Below, in pieces: positions 34,266-42,488 of a stretch of DNA of 64,000 nt. The notes under the pieces were generated by a model. It saw only the letters and a list, made by a program, of their open reading frames with translations. It did not search any database and was not told the DNA's origin. How positions within the stretch are numbered: the first letter of the stretch is position 1; every line of letters starts with the position of its first letter. Source of the stretch: Treponema sp. C6A8. Its GTDB lineage: Bacteria > Spirochaetota > Spirochaetia > Treponematales > Treponemataceae. The position numbers were made by a program, and so were the translations under genes. The stretch spans positions 62,001 through 126,000 of the forward strand of contig NZ_JHVB01000008.1 in NCBI RefSeq assembly GCF_000619925.1, read 5' to 3'.

Positions 34266-35156
34266 ATGGACATGATTATTCTTTTCTTAACCGGTATCTG
34301 TATTGGTATGGCAAACGTAATTCCAGGTGTTTCTGGCGGAACTTTAGCCGTAGTTTTCAATATTTACGACCGTTTTATCAACGCAATTACTTACAACGTA
34401 AAAAAACTTTGGGCAAATAAGCGTTTTGTTGGCCCGCTTTTGAGCGGAATGGCTCTGGGAGTTCTTCTTTTCAGTAAACTGATTACTGTTTTATACGAAA
34501 ACTTCCCTGTTCAGACAAACTTCTTCTTTACAGGATTGATTATCGGAAGCCTTCCAATGATTTTTTCAAGCACCTTCAAACAGAGCGAAGAAAACAAGCT
34601 TTCACTTGGAAAAACAATCGGAATTATCATCTGTGCCGCCGCCGGCCTTGCAGCGCTTTTGTACTTCTCTTATCTGGAAGGAACTGTAGACGGAGTTACT
34701 CCTGACATGTCTTCTGCCCTCCCGGAACTTACCTTCAAGCTTGCAATGAGAATCTTTATTGCAGGATATATCGGGGCAATTGCAATGGTAATTCCTGGCA
34801 TTTCAGGTTCTCTTTTGATGCTGATTTTGGGAGTTTACACAATCGTTATGAAGAGCATCCCGGCCCTCTTTGTTCCAAGCGAATTCTTCCACGCCCTCTT
34901 CCTGCTGTTGCCAAACGGAATCGGAGTTTTACTCGGACTTATCTGTGGCGCTAAACTTGTAGCATGGCTTTTGAAAAAGGCTCCAAACCACACTTACGGT
35001 GTAATCTTTGGACTTCTTTTGGGATCAGCTGTAAACCTTTTCCCCGGCTTTGGTGGAATTGAAAATGCAGGACAGGCTGTAGCATGCGTACTCTGCGTAA
35101 TTTTGGGAGCCTGTATGGCTTACTTCAGCGGTAAGCTTTCTCCCGAAGGAAAATAA
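34266..35156 (+). CDS. DUF368 (PopT-type) polyprenyl-phosphate transporter family protein
   Basis: The 296-aa polytopic membrane protein has about eight to nine hydrophobic helices and the two inverted signature segments of the family: IGMANVIPGVSGGTLAVVF (about 13-31) and IGAIAMVIPGISGSLLMLIL (about 174-193). DUF368 proteins have been identified as undecaprenyl-phosphate translocases recycling the lipid carrier for wall and envelope polymers; assignment here is by family. A second in-frame ATG at 34272 is possible. There is no Shine-Dalgarno; the promoter -10 ends 6 nt before ATG 34266. It is divergent from the ankyrin lipoprotein operon. Confidence 0.88.
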   Translation: MDMIILFLTGICIGMANVIPGVSGGTLAVVFNIYDRFINAITYNVKKLWANKRFVGPLLSGMALGVLLFSKLITVLYENFPVQTNFFFTGLIIGSLPMIFSSTFKQSEENKLSLGKTIGIIICAAAGLAALLYFSYLEGTVDGVTPDMSSALPELTFKLAMRIFIAGYIGAIAMVIPGISGSLLMLILGVYTIVMKSIPALFVPSEFFHALFLLLPNGIGVLLGLICGAKLVAWLLKKAPNHTYGVIFGLLLGSAVNLFPGFGGIENAGQAVACVLCVILGACMAYFSGKLSPEGK

Positions 35157-35162
35157 TTAATC

Positions 35163-35483
35163 TTATTTATGTGCCTGCTGAAAATCTAAGATTTTTCGGA
35201 AGGCACTGCCCTCTTTGGCAAGTTCTTTAGACCCGCGCGTAATTTTACACAAAGACATTCCGAATTTCTTTGCAATTTCGCGCTGGGTAGTTCCCTTATC
35301 CAGTTCCTTTACCAAAAGCCAGCGGTTAGCAAAATCCTTCAGCTCCGGCGGAGTAAAAAGGCATTTAAAAAATTCATAAATAAACTGCTCGTCCTCTGCC
35401 TGTTTAAGAATGTGGCAGAGCTCTTTTACTGTCTGATCAATTACTTCATCAGTATTTTCTTTCTCAACTTCGTTACTATTCAC
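35163..35483 (-). CDS. trpR: TrpR/YerC-family transcriptional repressor
   Basis: The 106-aa all-helical protein matches the Trp repressor family: LFTPPELKDFANRWLLVKEL followed by the helix-turn-helix segment TTQREIAKKFGMSLCKITRGS, where E. coli TrpR has [20 protein letters not shown]. It starts with GTG at 35483. TrpR senses L-tryptophan and represses trp biosynthesis or transport; no trp genes are in the window, and YerC-like members have other roles, so the target is uncertain. TATAAT lies 6 nt before the GTG with no Shine-Dalgarno. Stop codons of this gene and the DUF368 gene are 6 nt apart. Confidence 0.83.
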   Translation of the reverse strand: MNSNEVEKENTDEVIDQTVKELCHILKQAEDEQFIYEFFKCLFTPPELKDFANRWLLVKELDKGTTQREIAKKFGMSLCKITRGSKELAKEGSAFRKILDFQQAHK

Positions 35484-35484
35484 A

Positions 35485-35518
35485 AGTACATTATACTATG
35501 GAAGATGTAAGGGTTCAA
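35485..35518 (-). promoter_or_regulatory. trpR promoter with an overlapping small inverted repeat
   Basis: On the minus strand TTGAAC (35518 to 35513), 17-nt spacer, TATAAT (35495 to 35490), 6 nt, GTG. AGTA-CATTA-TACT (35485-35497) overlaps the -10 and could be an autoregulatory operator. Confidence 0.6.
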
Positions 35519-35542
35519 TAAAAACTTAAAACAGATTTGTAA

Positions 35543-35698
35543 GTAAAATTGACGCGAGGGAGTGGAGCGTGGGGCAAAAACACTCTGATTGTTGTGACCG
35601 CGAGAGCGGTCAAGTATATGGTTTCTTTGCAACAATCAGCGTGTAGCGCGATATCGCGCGGTTTTGGCTCATGCTCCACGACCGGAAGTCAATTTTAC
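35543..35698. repeat. Cloverleaf-like multi-helix intergenic element
   Basis: Nested inverted repeats: GTAAAATTGAC (35543-35553) with 35688-35698, perfect; an 18-nt arm (35562-35579) with 35662-35679, three mismatches of which two are G-U; a 14-nt arm (35581-35594) with 35630-35643, one mismatch. Inside are the hairpin TGACCGC-GAGA-GCGGTCA (35595-35612) and the palindrome GCGCGATATCGCGC (35646-35659). It has terminal inverted repeats but no visible target duplication and no coding potential. It lies between the putP 3' end and the trpR promoter. Confidence 0.85.
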
Positions 35699-35729
35699 CG
35701 CACGAAACTGCATATATTTGTATTAAGAC

Positions 35730-37292
35730 CTAGTCTTCCATAGCCTTGTATTTAGCAAAGTCTGCAAGCATTTCAGGATCTTTTTTAGTATCAAAAAGAC
35801 TTACTACAACTGTTGCTACCAGACATACAACAAAAGCAGGAACGATTTCATACAAATCAAAGATTCCGCCTCTCATATAATGCCAGAATACGTCAGTTAC
35901 ACCGCCAAGAATAAGACCGCAGATTGCACCGCGGGCTGTAGTTCCCTTCCAGTAGAGAGCCAGCAGAACCAGAGGTCCAAAGGTTCCACCAAATCCTGAC
36001 CAGGCAAAAGATACAAGACCAAAAATAGAAGAATTAGGATTCATTGAAAGGAAAAGAGCTATCAAAGCAATAATGAATACAGTAAAGCGGCTGATATTCA
36101 AAACGTCTTTTTCATCAGCATCCTTCTTTACAAGACCCTTGTAAATATCCTGGCTAACGGCACTTGAAGCTGCAAGAAGCTGAGAGTCAGCAGTAGACAT
36201 AGAAGCTGCAAGAATTGCGCAGAGGAAGATTCCGGCAATGAATGCAGGATACATATTCTGCATTGTCATACTGAATACAGTTTCTGCATCACCAAAAGTT
36301 GAAACACCTTCAATTGTAGCCCAGGATTCAGCGCCAAGGATTGTTCCGTGGTTCAAAAGATATGCAGTTCCCAAAGTACCGATAAGGAAAGTTCCCACAT
36401 AAGAAATAATCATCCATACAGTACCAATGCGGCGGGCTTTTTTTACTTCTGCATTTGAACGGATTCCCATAAAACGAACGATGATATGTGGCATACCAAA
36501 GTATCCCAGGCCCCATGCAAGAGCAGAAATAATTGATTTCAAAGAGAAAGAAGCATTTGCTGCAAACGCAGTGCGTAATTTATCGCCAAAAGTTCCTGCA
36601 AGAGCTGCAGCGTCAAAGTTCTGAACAGCCTGATAAGCAGAAGCCGGGCCACCCAAAGCAATTACAGCAATAACTGAAGAAACAACAAAAGCAACAAAAA
36701 TCAAAGTTCCCTGAATAAAGTCAGTTGTACAAACGGCTGTATAACCACCTGTAATTGTGTAACAAAGAATTACTACAAGACCGATTGCAAGACCTGCGTG
36801 ATAAGGAATACCAAATACAGAATTAAAGAGTTTTGCGCATGCAACAAAACCAGAAGCTGTATAAATAGTAAAGAAAAGAACAATGAAGAAAACTGATACA
36901 ATAGAAAGAATGTGAGTTCTATCCTTAAAACGGTTAGAAAGGAATTCCGGAATTGTAATTGAATCACCAAATGAAATAGAACACTTGCGCAAAGGTTTTG
37001 CAACAAAAAGCCAGTTCAGATAAGTACCGACAATCAGACCAAGCGCAGTCCAGAATGTTTCTTTAACACCACCAAGATAGCAGAGTCCTGGCAAACCCAT
37101 CAAAAGCCATGCAGAAGAGTCAGATGCCTCTGCACTCAAAGCTGTTACCCAAGGTCCAACCTTTCTTCCGCCCAAAAAGAAGTCAGAAGAACTTGAGTTT
37201 CTGTTTGCATAGCGCAAACCGATGTAAATCATCAAACCCAGGTAAATGATAAATGCAAGATTTTTTGCAATAAATTGAGGAGTCATAATCAC
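35730..37292 (-). CDS. putP: Sodium/proline symporter (SSS family)
   Basis: The 520-aa protein has about 13 hydrophobic helices and the solute:sodium symporter hallmarks: SDFFLGGRKVGPWVTALSAE (about 35-54), the Na+-site helix ASDSSAWLLMGLPG, and AASMSTADSQLLAASSAVSQ. These match PutP closely, so sodium-driven proline import is likely, although related substrates are possible. AAAGGTG precedes the ATG at 37292 (an ATG two codons later is also possible). It appears monocistronic. Its 3' end is followed by the cloverleaf-like element at 35543-35698, which may help end the transcript. Confidence 0.9.
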   Translation of the reverse strand: MIMTPQFIAKNLAFIIYLGLMIYIGLRYANRNSSSSDFFLGGRKVGPWVTALSAEASDSSAWLLMGLPGLCYLGGVKETFWTALGLIVGTYLNWLFVAKPLRKCSISFGDSITIPEFLSNRFKDRTHILSIVSVFFIVLFFTIYTASGFVACAKLFNSVFGIPYHAGLAIGLVVILCYTITGGYTAVCTTDFIQGTLIFVAFVVSSVIAVIALGGPASAYQAVQNFDAAALAGTFGDKLRTAFAANASFSLKSIISALAWGLGYFGMPHIIVRFMGIRSNAEVKKARRIGTVWMIISYVGTFLIGTLGTAYLLNHGTILGAESWATIEGVSTFGDAETVFSMTMQNMYPAFIAGIFLCAILAASMSTADSQLLAASSAVSQDIYKGLVKKDADEKDVLNISRFTVFIIALIALFLSMNPNSSIFGLVSFAWSGFGGTFGPLVLLALYWKGTTARGAICGLILGGVTDVFWHYMRGGIFDLYEIVPAFVVCLVATVVVSLFDTKKDPEMLADFAKYKAMED

Positions 37293-37432
37293 ACCTTTTA
37301 TTAATATAATTTGTATGATTATACAAAATTAACGTATAAAAATGCAATAAAATGCTTTCTCATTTTTTTTCTTCCATTTATCTGCATTTCTTATTATATT
37401 AATAGAAGATTTTTATATTCGAGGTTTTTATA

Positions 37433-38260
37433 ATGAGCGAATGTAGCCACGACTGCAATTCCTGCAGTGAAAAATGCGAAAAACGTGACTTTCACGTAAA
37501 TCTTCATAAGGGAAGCAGCGTCAAAAAAGTAATTGGTATTGTAAGCGGTAAAGGCGGAGTTGGAAAATCTCTGGTAACAAGCCTTCTTGCAAGCCGCGTA
37601 AATAAAGACGGATTTAAGACAGCAATTCTTGATGCTGATATCACAGGTCCTTCTATTCCTGAAAGCTTTGGTCTTGGTGACAAGCGCGCAGAAGCCGTAG
37701 AAGGTGAAGACGCACTCCACCCGGTTGTTACAGACTCTGGAATTCAGCTTATGAGCATGAACTTCCTTCTTGCAAATGAAACTGATCCTGTTATCTGGCG
37801 CGGTCCTGTAATTGCAGGCGCCGTAAAGCAGTTCTGGACAGACGTTATCTGGAAGGACGTAGATTTTATGTTCGTAGATATGCCGCCGGGAACTGGCGAT
37901 GTTCCTCTTACAGTTTTCCAGTCTCTTCCTGTAGACGGCATTATCGTAGTTTCTTCTCCACAGCAGCTGGTTCGCGTAATCGTAGAAAAAGCTGTAAACA
38001 TGGCAAACATGATGAAGGTCCCTATTCTGGGACTTGTAGAAAACATGAGCTATGTAAAATGCCCTGACTGCGGAAAAGAAATTACAGTATTTGGAAAATC
38101 AAATATTGATAAGATCGCTCAGGAATTCAATCTTCCTGTTCTTGCCCGCCTTCCAATGGAAGAAAAAGTTTCGCAGGCAGTAGATGCAGGCGATATTGAA
38201 AGCCTGGTTAGTCCGGAACTTTCGGACGCCGCTGCTAAAGTTGAAAGCTTGTTGAAATAA
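37433..38260 (+). CDS. Mrp/NBP35-family P-loop ATPase, Fe-S cluster carrier
   Basis: The 275-aa protein has an N-terminal cysteine cluster (CSHDCNSCSEKCEK, about 4-17), the deviant Walker A VSGKGGVGKS (about 38-47), DADITGPSIP, Walker B-like DFMFVDMPPGTGD and a C-terminal KCPDCGKEI CxxC pair (about 208-216). The C-terminal CxxC is the conserved Fe-S binding site of Mrp/ApbC/NBP35 carriers; the N-terminal cysteines recall NBP35 ferredoxin-like ends. It would transfer 4Fe-4S clusters to apo-proteins. GAGG precedes the ATG. The gene is monocistronic, with a strong terminator. Confidence 0.9.
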   Translation: MSECSHDCNSCSEKCEKRDFHVNLHKGSSVKKVIGIVSGKGGVGKSLVTSLLASRVNKDGFKTAILDADITGPSIPESFGLGDKRAEAVEGEDALHPVVTDSGIQLMSMNFLLANETDPVIWRGPVIAGAVKQFWTDVIWKDVDFMFVDMPPGTGDVPLTVFQSLPVDGIIVVSSPQQLVRVIVEKAVNMANMMKVPILGLVENMSYVKCPDCGKEITVFGKSNIDKIAQEFNLPVLARLPMEEKVSQAVDAGDIESLVSPELSDAAAKVESLLK

Positions 38261-38277
38261 AAAGCTATTAAAGCAAT

Positions 38278-38317
38278 AAAAAAGGCTGATTTACTTTTGT
38301 AAATCAGCCTTTTTTTG
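38278..38317 (+). terminator. Terminator of the Mrp-like gene
   Basis: AAAGGCTGATTTAC (38281-38294) and GTAAATCAGCCTTT (38299-38312) form a perfect 14-bp stem around TTTT, followed by T tract. Confidence 0.93.
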
Positions 38318-38319
38318 TT

Positions 38320-38424
38320 TCCGGCGGAAACCGCCGGATTATCACTTACTAGAGGCTTAGCGTGAGTCGCTAAGTTTGCTTACGCAAACTTAGCTTACCC
38401 ATGCATCACTAAAGTGATGCATGG
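38320..38424. repeat. Run of consecutive hairpins ending across the pflB stop codon
   Basis: TCCGGCGG/CCGCCGGA (38320-38338), TTAGCG/CGCTAA (38357-38373), GCTAAGTTTGC/GCAAACTTAGC (38369-38394) and CCATGCATCAC/GTGATGCATGG (38399-38424) follow each other. The second and third share bases and exclude one another. The last one encloses the pflB stop codon. Confidence 0.7.
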
Positions 38425-40766
38425 CAAGTACGAGCGATAACGTCGTCCTGCTGCTCTTTTGTAAGGTTGATGAAGCGTACAGCGTATCCAGATACACGAA
38501 CTGTGAAGTTAGCATACTCAGGTTTTTCTGGGTGTGCCTGGCAGTCCTTAAGTTTTTCAACACCGAATACGTTTACGTTCAAGTGGTGAGCACCTGTGTG
38601 ACCAGAATCTGGTCCCATATCAAAGTAACCGTCAAGAACGTTTACAAGGTTTTCAACCTGTTCAGCCTTATCGTGTCCCAAAGCAGATGGGTTGATAGTC
38701 TGTGTATTTGAAATACCGTCCAAAGCGTAGTGGTATGGAAGCTTTGCAACAGAGTTCAAAGACTTGATAAGACCCTTTGTTTCTGCACCGTAAGATGGGT
38801 TAGCACCTGGTGAGAATGGAGCACCAGCTGGGCGTCCGTTAGGAAGAGCACCTGTAGCCTTACCGTATACAACGTTAGAAGTAATTGTAAGGATAGATGT
38901 TGTAGGCTCAGAGTTGCGGTATGTTGGGTGACGTTTAATCATTCCAACAAATGTCTTCAAAAGCCATACAGCGATTTCGTCAGCGCGGTCATCATCCTGA
39001 CCATAGCGTGGGAAGTCACCTTCAACTGTGAAGTCTTTTACAAGTGTTACGTGATCAATTACGTTTCCAGCCTTGTCTTTAACTTCTACCTGTTCACGGT
39101 TAACCTTAACTTTTGCATATTTCATAGCAGAAAGTGAGTCAACTACGTGAGAGAAGCCTGCGATACCAGTAGCGAATGTACGTTTGATATCTGTATCTTC
39201 CAAAGCAAGTTCAGCTGCTTCGTAGTAGTATTTGTCGTGCATGTAGTGGATTGCGTTCAATACGTTTACATAAACGTCAGCAAGCCATTCGAGCATTGCA
39301 AGGTATTTCTTTTCAACTTCTTTGTAGTTAGAAGCATCAATAACGTCTGCTGTGATTGGAGCATATTCTGGACCAATCTGCATACCCTTCTTAAGACCTT
39401 CATCTTTACCACCGTTGAAAGCGTAAAGCAAAGCTTTTGCAAGGTTAGCGCGGGCACCGAAGAACTGCATTTCCTTACCAGTCTGTGTTGCTGATACACA
39501 GCAGCAGATTGAGTAGTCATCACCCCAGATTGGGCGCATAACATCATCGTTTTCGTACTGAACTGAAGATGTATCAATAGAAATCTTAGCACAGTATTTG
39601 CGGAATGATTCTGGCAGTCTCTTAGAGTAAAGGATTGTCAGGTTAGGCTCTGGAGAAGGTCCCATGTTTTCCAGTGTGTGGAGGAAGCGGAAGTCGTTCT
39701 TTGTAACCTGTGAGCGTCCATCCTGTCCAAGTCCACCAACTTCAAGAGTAGCCCAGATTGGGTCACCAGAGAAGAGCTGGTTGTAAGATTCGATACGAGC
39801 AAAGCGTACCATGCGGAGCTTCATTACCAGGTGGTCAATGAGTTCCTGTGCTTCTTCTTCTGTAAGTTTTCCGGCAGCCATATCGCGGCTGATGTAGATG
39901 TCGAGGAATGTTGATACACGACCAACAGACATAGCAGCACCGTTCTGAGTCTTGATTGCTGCAAGGTAACCAAAGTAAAGCCACTGTACAGCTTCGCGTG
40001 CGTTAGAAGCAGGTTTAGAAATATCATAACCGTAAGCAGCAGCCATTTCTTTCATGCCTTTAAGAGCATTAATCTGGTCTGTTACTTCTTCACGGAGACG
40101 GCAAACGTCTTCGCTCATTGTGCCATCACCGATGTTAGCAAAGTCTTCCTGCTTGTATTTGATAAGCTGGTCAATACCGTAAAGAGCTACACGGCGGTAG
40201 TCACCAACGATACGTCCACGACCGTATGTATCAGGCAAACCTGTCAAAATGTGAGCAGAGCGAACTGCGCGGTGCTCTGGAGTGTAGATATCAAATACAC
40301 CCTGGTTATGTGTTTTGTGATATTCTGTGAAGATCTTCTTAAGTTCTGGATCTACTTCATAACCGTACATCTCACAAGACTGTACAGCCATGTTAATTCC
40401 ACCGTAAGGCATGAAAGCTCTCTTCAAAGGTTTATCAGTCTGAAGACCTACTACCTTTTCAAGTTCTTTTCCTTCCGGACAAATATATGCAGCACCGTAA
40501 GCTGTAAGACCTGTTACAACTTTTGTTTCAAGGTCAAGAACACCAGTTCTCTTCTTTCCATCTTTACCGATAGAAACCTTGTTGTGTTCTTCTTTCTGAA
40601 GTTTCTGAAGTTCATCAAAAAGTTTTTCTGTAGCCTTTGTAGGGCCTGCCAGGAATTTTTCATCACCATCATAAGGTGTGTAGTTATTCTGAATAAAGTC
40701 ACGAACGTTTACTTCTTCTGTCCAAAGACGTCCCTTGAATCCTTCCCATTCTGGTCTTAAAGTCAT
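38409..40766 (-). CDS. pflB: Formate C-acetyltransferase (pyruvate formate-lyase)
   Basis: The 785-aa enzyme (E. coli PflB is 760) has the active-site cysteines in [10 protein letters not shown] (about 419-428) and the glycyl-radical loop [10 protein letters not shown] (Gly about 760). It converts pyruvate and CoA to acetyl-CoA and formate anaerobically, and needs PflA (encoded at 12682-13428) to install the glycyl radical. The usual CCVSPM is CCVSAT here, which is seen in some family members. AGAGG precedes the ATG; a CCGGTAA/TTACCGG hairpin sits just upstream of it. The stop codon lies at the loop of a perfect 11-bp hairpin. It is monocistronic. Confidence 0.96.
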   Translation of the reverse strand: MTLRPEWEGFKGRLWTEEVNVRDFIQNNYTPYDGDEKFLAGPTKATEKLFDELQKLQKEEHNKVSIGKDGKKRTGVLDLETKVVTGLTAYGAAYICPEGKELEKVVGLQTDKPLKRAFMPYGGINMAVQSCEMYGYEVDPELKKIFTEYHKTHNQGVFDIYTPEHRAVRSAHILTGLPDTYGRGRIVGDYRRVALYGIDQLIKYKQEDFANIGDGTMSEDVCRLREEVTDQINALKGMKEMAAAYGYDISKPASNAREAVQWLYFGYLAAIKTQNGAAMSVGRVSTFLDIYISRDMAAGKLTEEEAQELIDHLVMKLRMVRFARIESYNQLFSGDPIWATLEVGGLGQDGRSQVTKNDFRFLHTLENMGPSPEPNLTILYSKRLPESFRKYCAKISIDTSSVQYENDDVMRPIWGDDYSICCCVSATQTGKEMQFFGARANLAKALLYAFNGGKDEGLKKGMQIGPEYAPITADVIDASNYKEVEKKYLAMLEWLADVYVNVLNAIHYMHDKYYYEAAELALEDTDIKRTFATGIAGFSHVVDSLSAMKYAKVKVNREQVEVKDKAGNVIDHVTLVKDFTVEGDFPRYGQDDDRADEIAVWLLKTFVGMIKRHPTYRNSEPTTSILTITSNVVYGKATGALPNGRPAGAPFSPGANPSYGAETKGLIKSLNSVAKLPYHYALDGISNTQTINPSALGHDKAEQVENLVNVLDGYFDMGPDSGHTGAHHLNVNVFGVEKLKDCQAHPEKPEYANFTVRVSGYAVRFINLTKEQQDDVIARTCHASL

Positions 40767-40781
40767 ATAAACCTCTTTTCA

Positions 40782-40797
40782 CCGGTAACTTTACCGG
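40782..40797 (-). promoter_or_regulatory. Hairpin in the pflB leader
   Basis: CCGGTAA (40782-40788) and TTACCGG (40791-40797) form a near-perfect palindrome about 6 nt upstream of the AGAGG ribosome-binding site. A TATAAA-type -10 (about 40832-40837, minus strand) lies further upstream. Confidence 0.55.
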
Positions 40798-40925
40798 AAG
40801 ATATATTTACAAACTGGCGCCCAATTTTATACTTTCCCGTGAAAATACAAAATACGCGGAAAAACTTTCCCTAGCGTCATTCATGTACATATTAATACTT
40901 TTAACACTATATATCAAGCGATTAA

Positions 40926-41003
40926 AGGAGGGAGAAGTCTCTCCCTGCGGCCGCACTTCGTTGCGGTCTCCCCTCTCTGCGGGGACACCCCGCAACGCCC
41001 CGT
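40926..41003. repeat. GC-rich hairpins after the beta-CASP gene
   Basis: GGGAGA/TCTCCC (40929-40944) and TGCGGGG-ACA-CCCCGCA (about 40978-40994) flank a segment with GCGGCCGC and CGCAACG-type repeats. The GC content is well above that of neighbouring DNA. They probably terminate the minus-strand transcript of the metallohydrolase gene. Confidence 0.55.
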
Positions 41004-41005
41004 TT

Positions 41006-42427
41006 TTACAGTGTATATCTCTCTTCCGCCTTTACTATTTCCACGTTCGGGAAGCCGTTTTCGTGCAGGTGATTCTGGAAAAACTCCTGTGCATCTTTTT
41101 CTCCGTGTACCAGGAAAATCTTTTTGAGACGGCTGGTATCTATACCTTTCAGCCACTCAGTCATTTCACCGTAGTCGGCATGGGCTGAGAAGGCATTCAT
41201 AAGTTCAACCTTAGCTTTTACCTGATACTTATCACCAAGAATCATAACTTCTTCTGCGCCGTCACGGATTTTGCGGCCGAGAGTATTTTCTGCCATGTAG
41301 CCGACAATCATTACTGTATTTCGCGGATTTGAAATATCGTTGGCAAGGTGGTAAAGGACACGTCCTGCTTCGCACATTCCGTCGGCAGTTATGATAATCA
41401 TAGGGCCTTCTTTTTTATTCAGGGCCTTTGACTCTTCAATGCTGGTAGTATAAGTCAAATCTCCAAATCCAAAAGGATTTTTATGATGCTTGAGGAAGGC
41501 TTCGTTTACGCTTTCATCATAACATTCAGGGTGAACGCGGAAAACGCTTGTTGCATTAACTGCCATAGGAGAATCCACATAAATAGGCACATGAGGAATC
41601 TTTTTCTGTTCAATAAGGCGGTGCAAATAGTAAACAAGCTCCTGAGCACGCTCAATTGCAAAAGAAGGAATTATGATCTTTCCCTTACGCTGGCAGGATT
41701 CGCGTACCACGCGGATAAGCTCCTTCATGGCAATATCATGATCCTGATGAAGCTTATTTCCGTAGGTAGTTTCCATAAAAATATAATCAGGAGCTGGCAT
41801 GTCAAGGGCAGGATTTCTGATAATCGGCTTGCACTTGCGTCCTATATCACCTGTGTAAAGAATACGGGTTTCCTTTTCCGGATTTTTACGGTCAGGATTT
41901 ACGGTGACACTTGCAAAGGCAGAACCAAGAATGTGTCCTGCATCAAAGAATTCCAGCTGAACACCAGGGGCAACCGGCATTTTTCGATTGTAGGAAATAC
42001 CAACAATCTGGTTGGCAACTGCAACACAATCCTCTTCACTATAAAGAGGCTTCCATTTGAATTTTTCGCCTTTTTTAGCTGCCTGCTTTGCAAGGAACTC
42101 AGCATCGCGGGCCTGAATACGGGCAGAATCCATCAATACAAGATTTGCAATATCGCGGGTGGCAGGGGTTGCATAAATATTTCCCTCATAACCTCTTTTT
42201 GCAAGAACCGGAAGAAGACCACAGTGGTCAAAATGTCCGTGAGTTAAAATAACGGCATCAAGATCATCTACATCAAAATCAAAATTACGGTTCTTTTCAT
42301 CAGATTCCTTACGTTTACCCTGAAAAGCTCCGCAGTCAATCATAATGTAACGGTCATCAAGCTGAAGTATATGTTTAGAGCCGGTAACTTCTTCTGCTGC
42401 TCCAAGTGAAAAAGATTTAATAGTCAT
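41006..42427 (-). CDS. Beta-CASP metallo-beta-lactamase-fold RNA nuclease
   Basis: The 473-aa protein has the MBL zinc-site motif THGHFDHCG (about 62-70), the second His region AGHILGSAFA (about 167-176), TGDIG, and beta-CASP motifs SFAIERAQEL, YVDSPMA and GYMAENTLGRKI (C motif region), with HADYGE near the C-terminus. The family includes CPSF73/Ysh1-like exo/endoribonucleases in bacteria (YSH1/RNA metallohydrolase type). It is cytoplasmic and probably processes or degrades RNA. A perfect AAGGAGG ribosome-binding site lies upstream. Confidence 0.9.
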   Translation of the reverse strand: MTIKSFSLGAAEEVTGSKHILQLDDRYIMIDCGAFQGKRKESDEKNRNFDFDVDDLDAVILTHGHFDHCGLLPVLAKRGYEGNIYATPATRDIANLVLMDSARIQARDAEFLAKQAAKKGEKFKWKPLYSEEDCVAVANQIVGISYNRKMPVAPGVQLEFFDAGHILGSAFASVTVNPDRKNPEKETRILYTGDIGRKCKPIIRNPALDMPAPDYIFMETTYGNKLHQDHDIAMKELIRVVRESCQRKGKIIIPSFAIERAQELVYYLHRLIEQKKIPHVPIYVDSPMAVNATSVFRVHPECYDESVNEAFLKHHKNPFGFGDLTYTTSIEESKALNKKEGPMIIITADGMCEAGRVLYHLANDISNPRNTVMIVGYMAENTLGRKIRDGAEEVMILGDKYQVKAKVELMNAFSAHADYGEMTEWLKGIDTSRLKKIFLVHGEKDAQEFFQNHLHENGFPNVEIVKAEERYTL

Positions 42428-42488
42428 AAAGAACCTCCTTTGATGCAGTTTATTCTATTATAATGCTCAAATTCGCAGCGGGCAAATT

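Noticed and set aside
35543-35698. Insertion sequence or tRNA-like gene within the cloverleaf element
   Set aside because: No transposase frame and no T-loop or anticodon-arm consensus; only the nested inverted repeats are supported.
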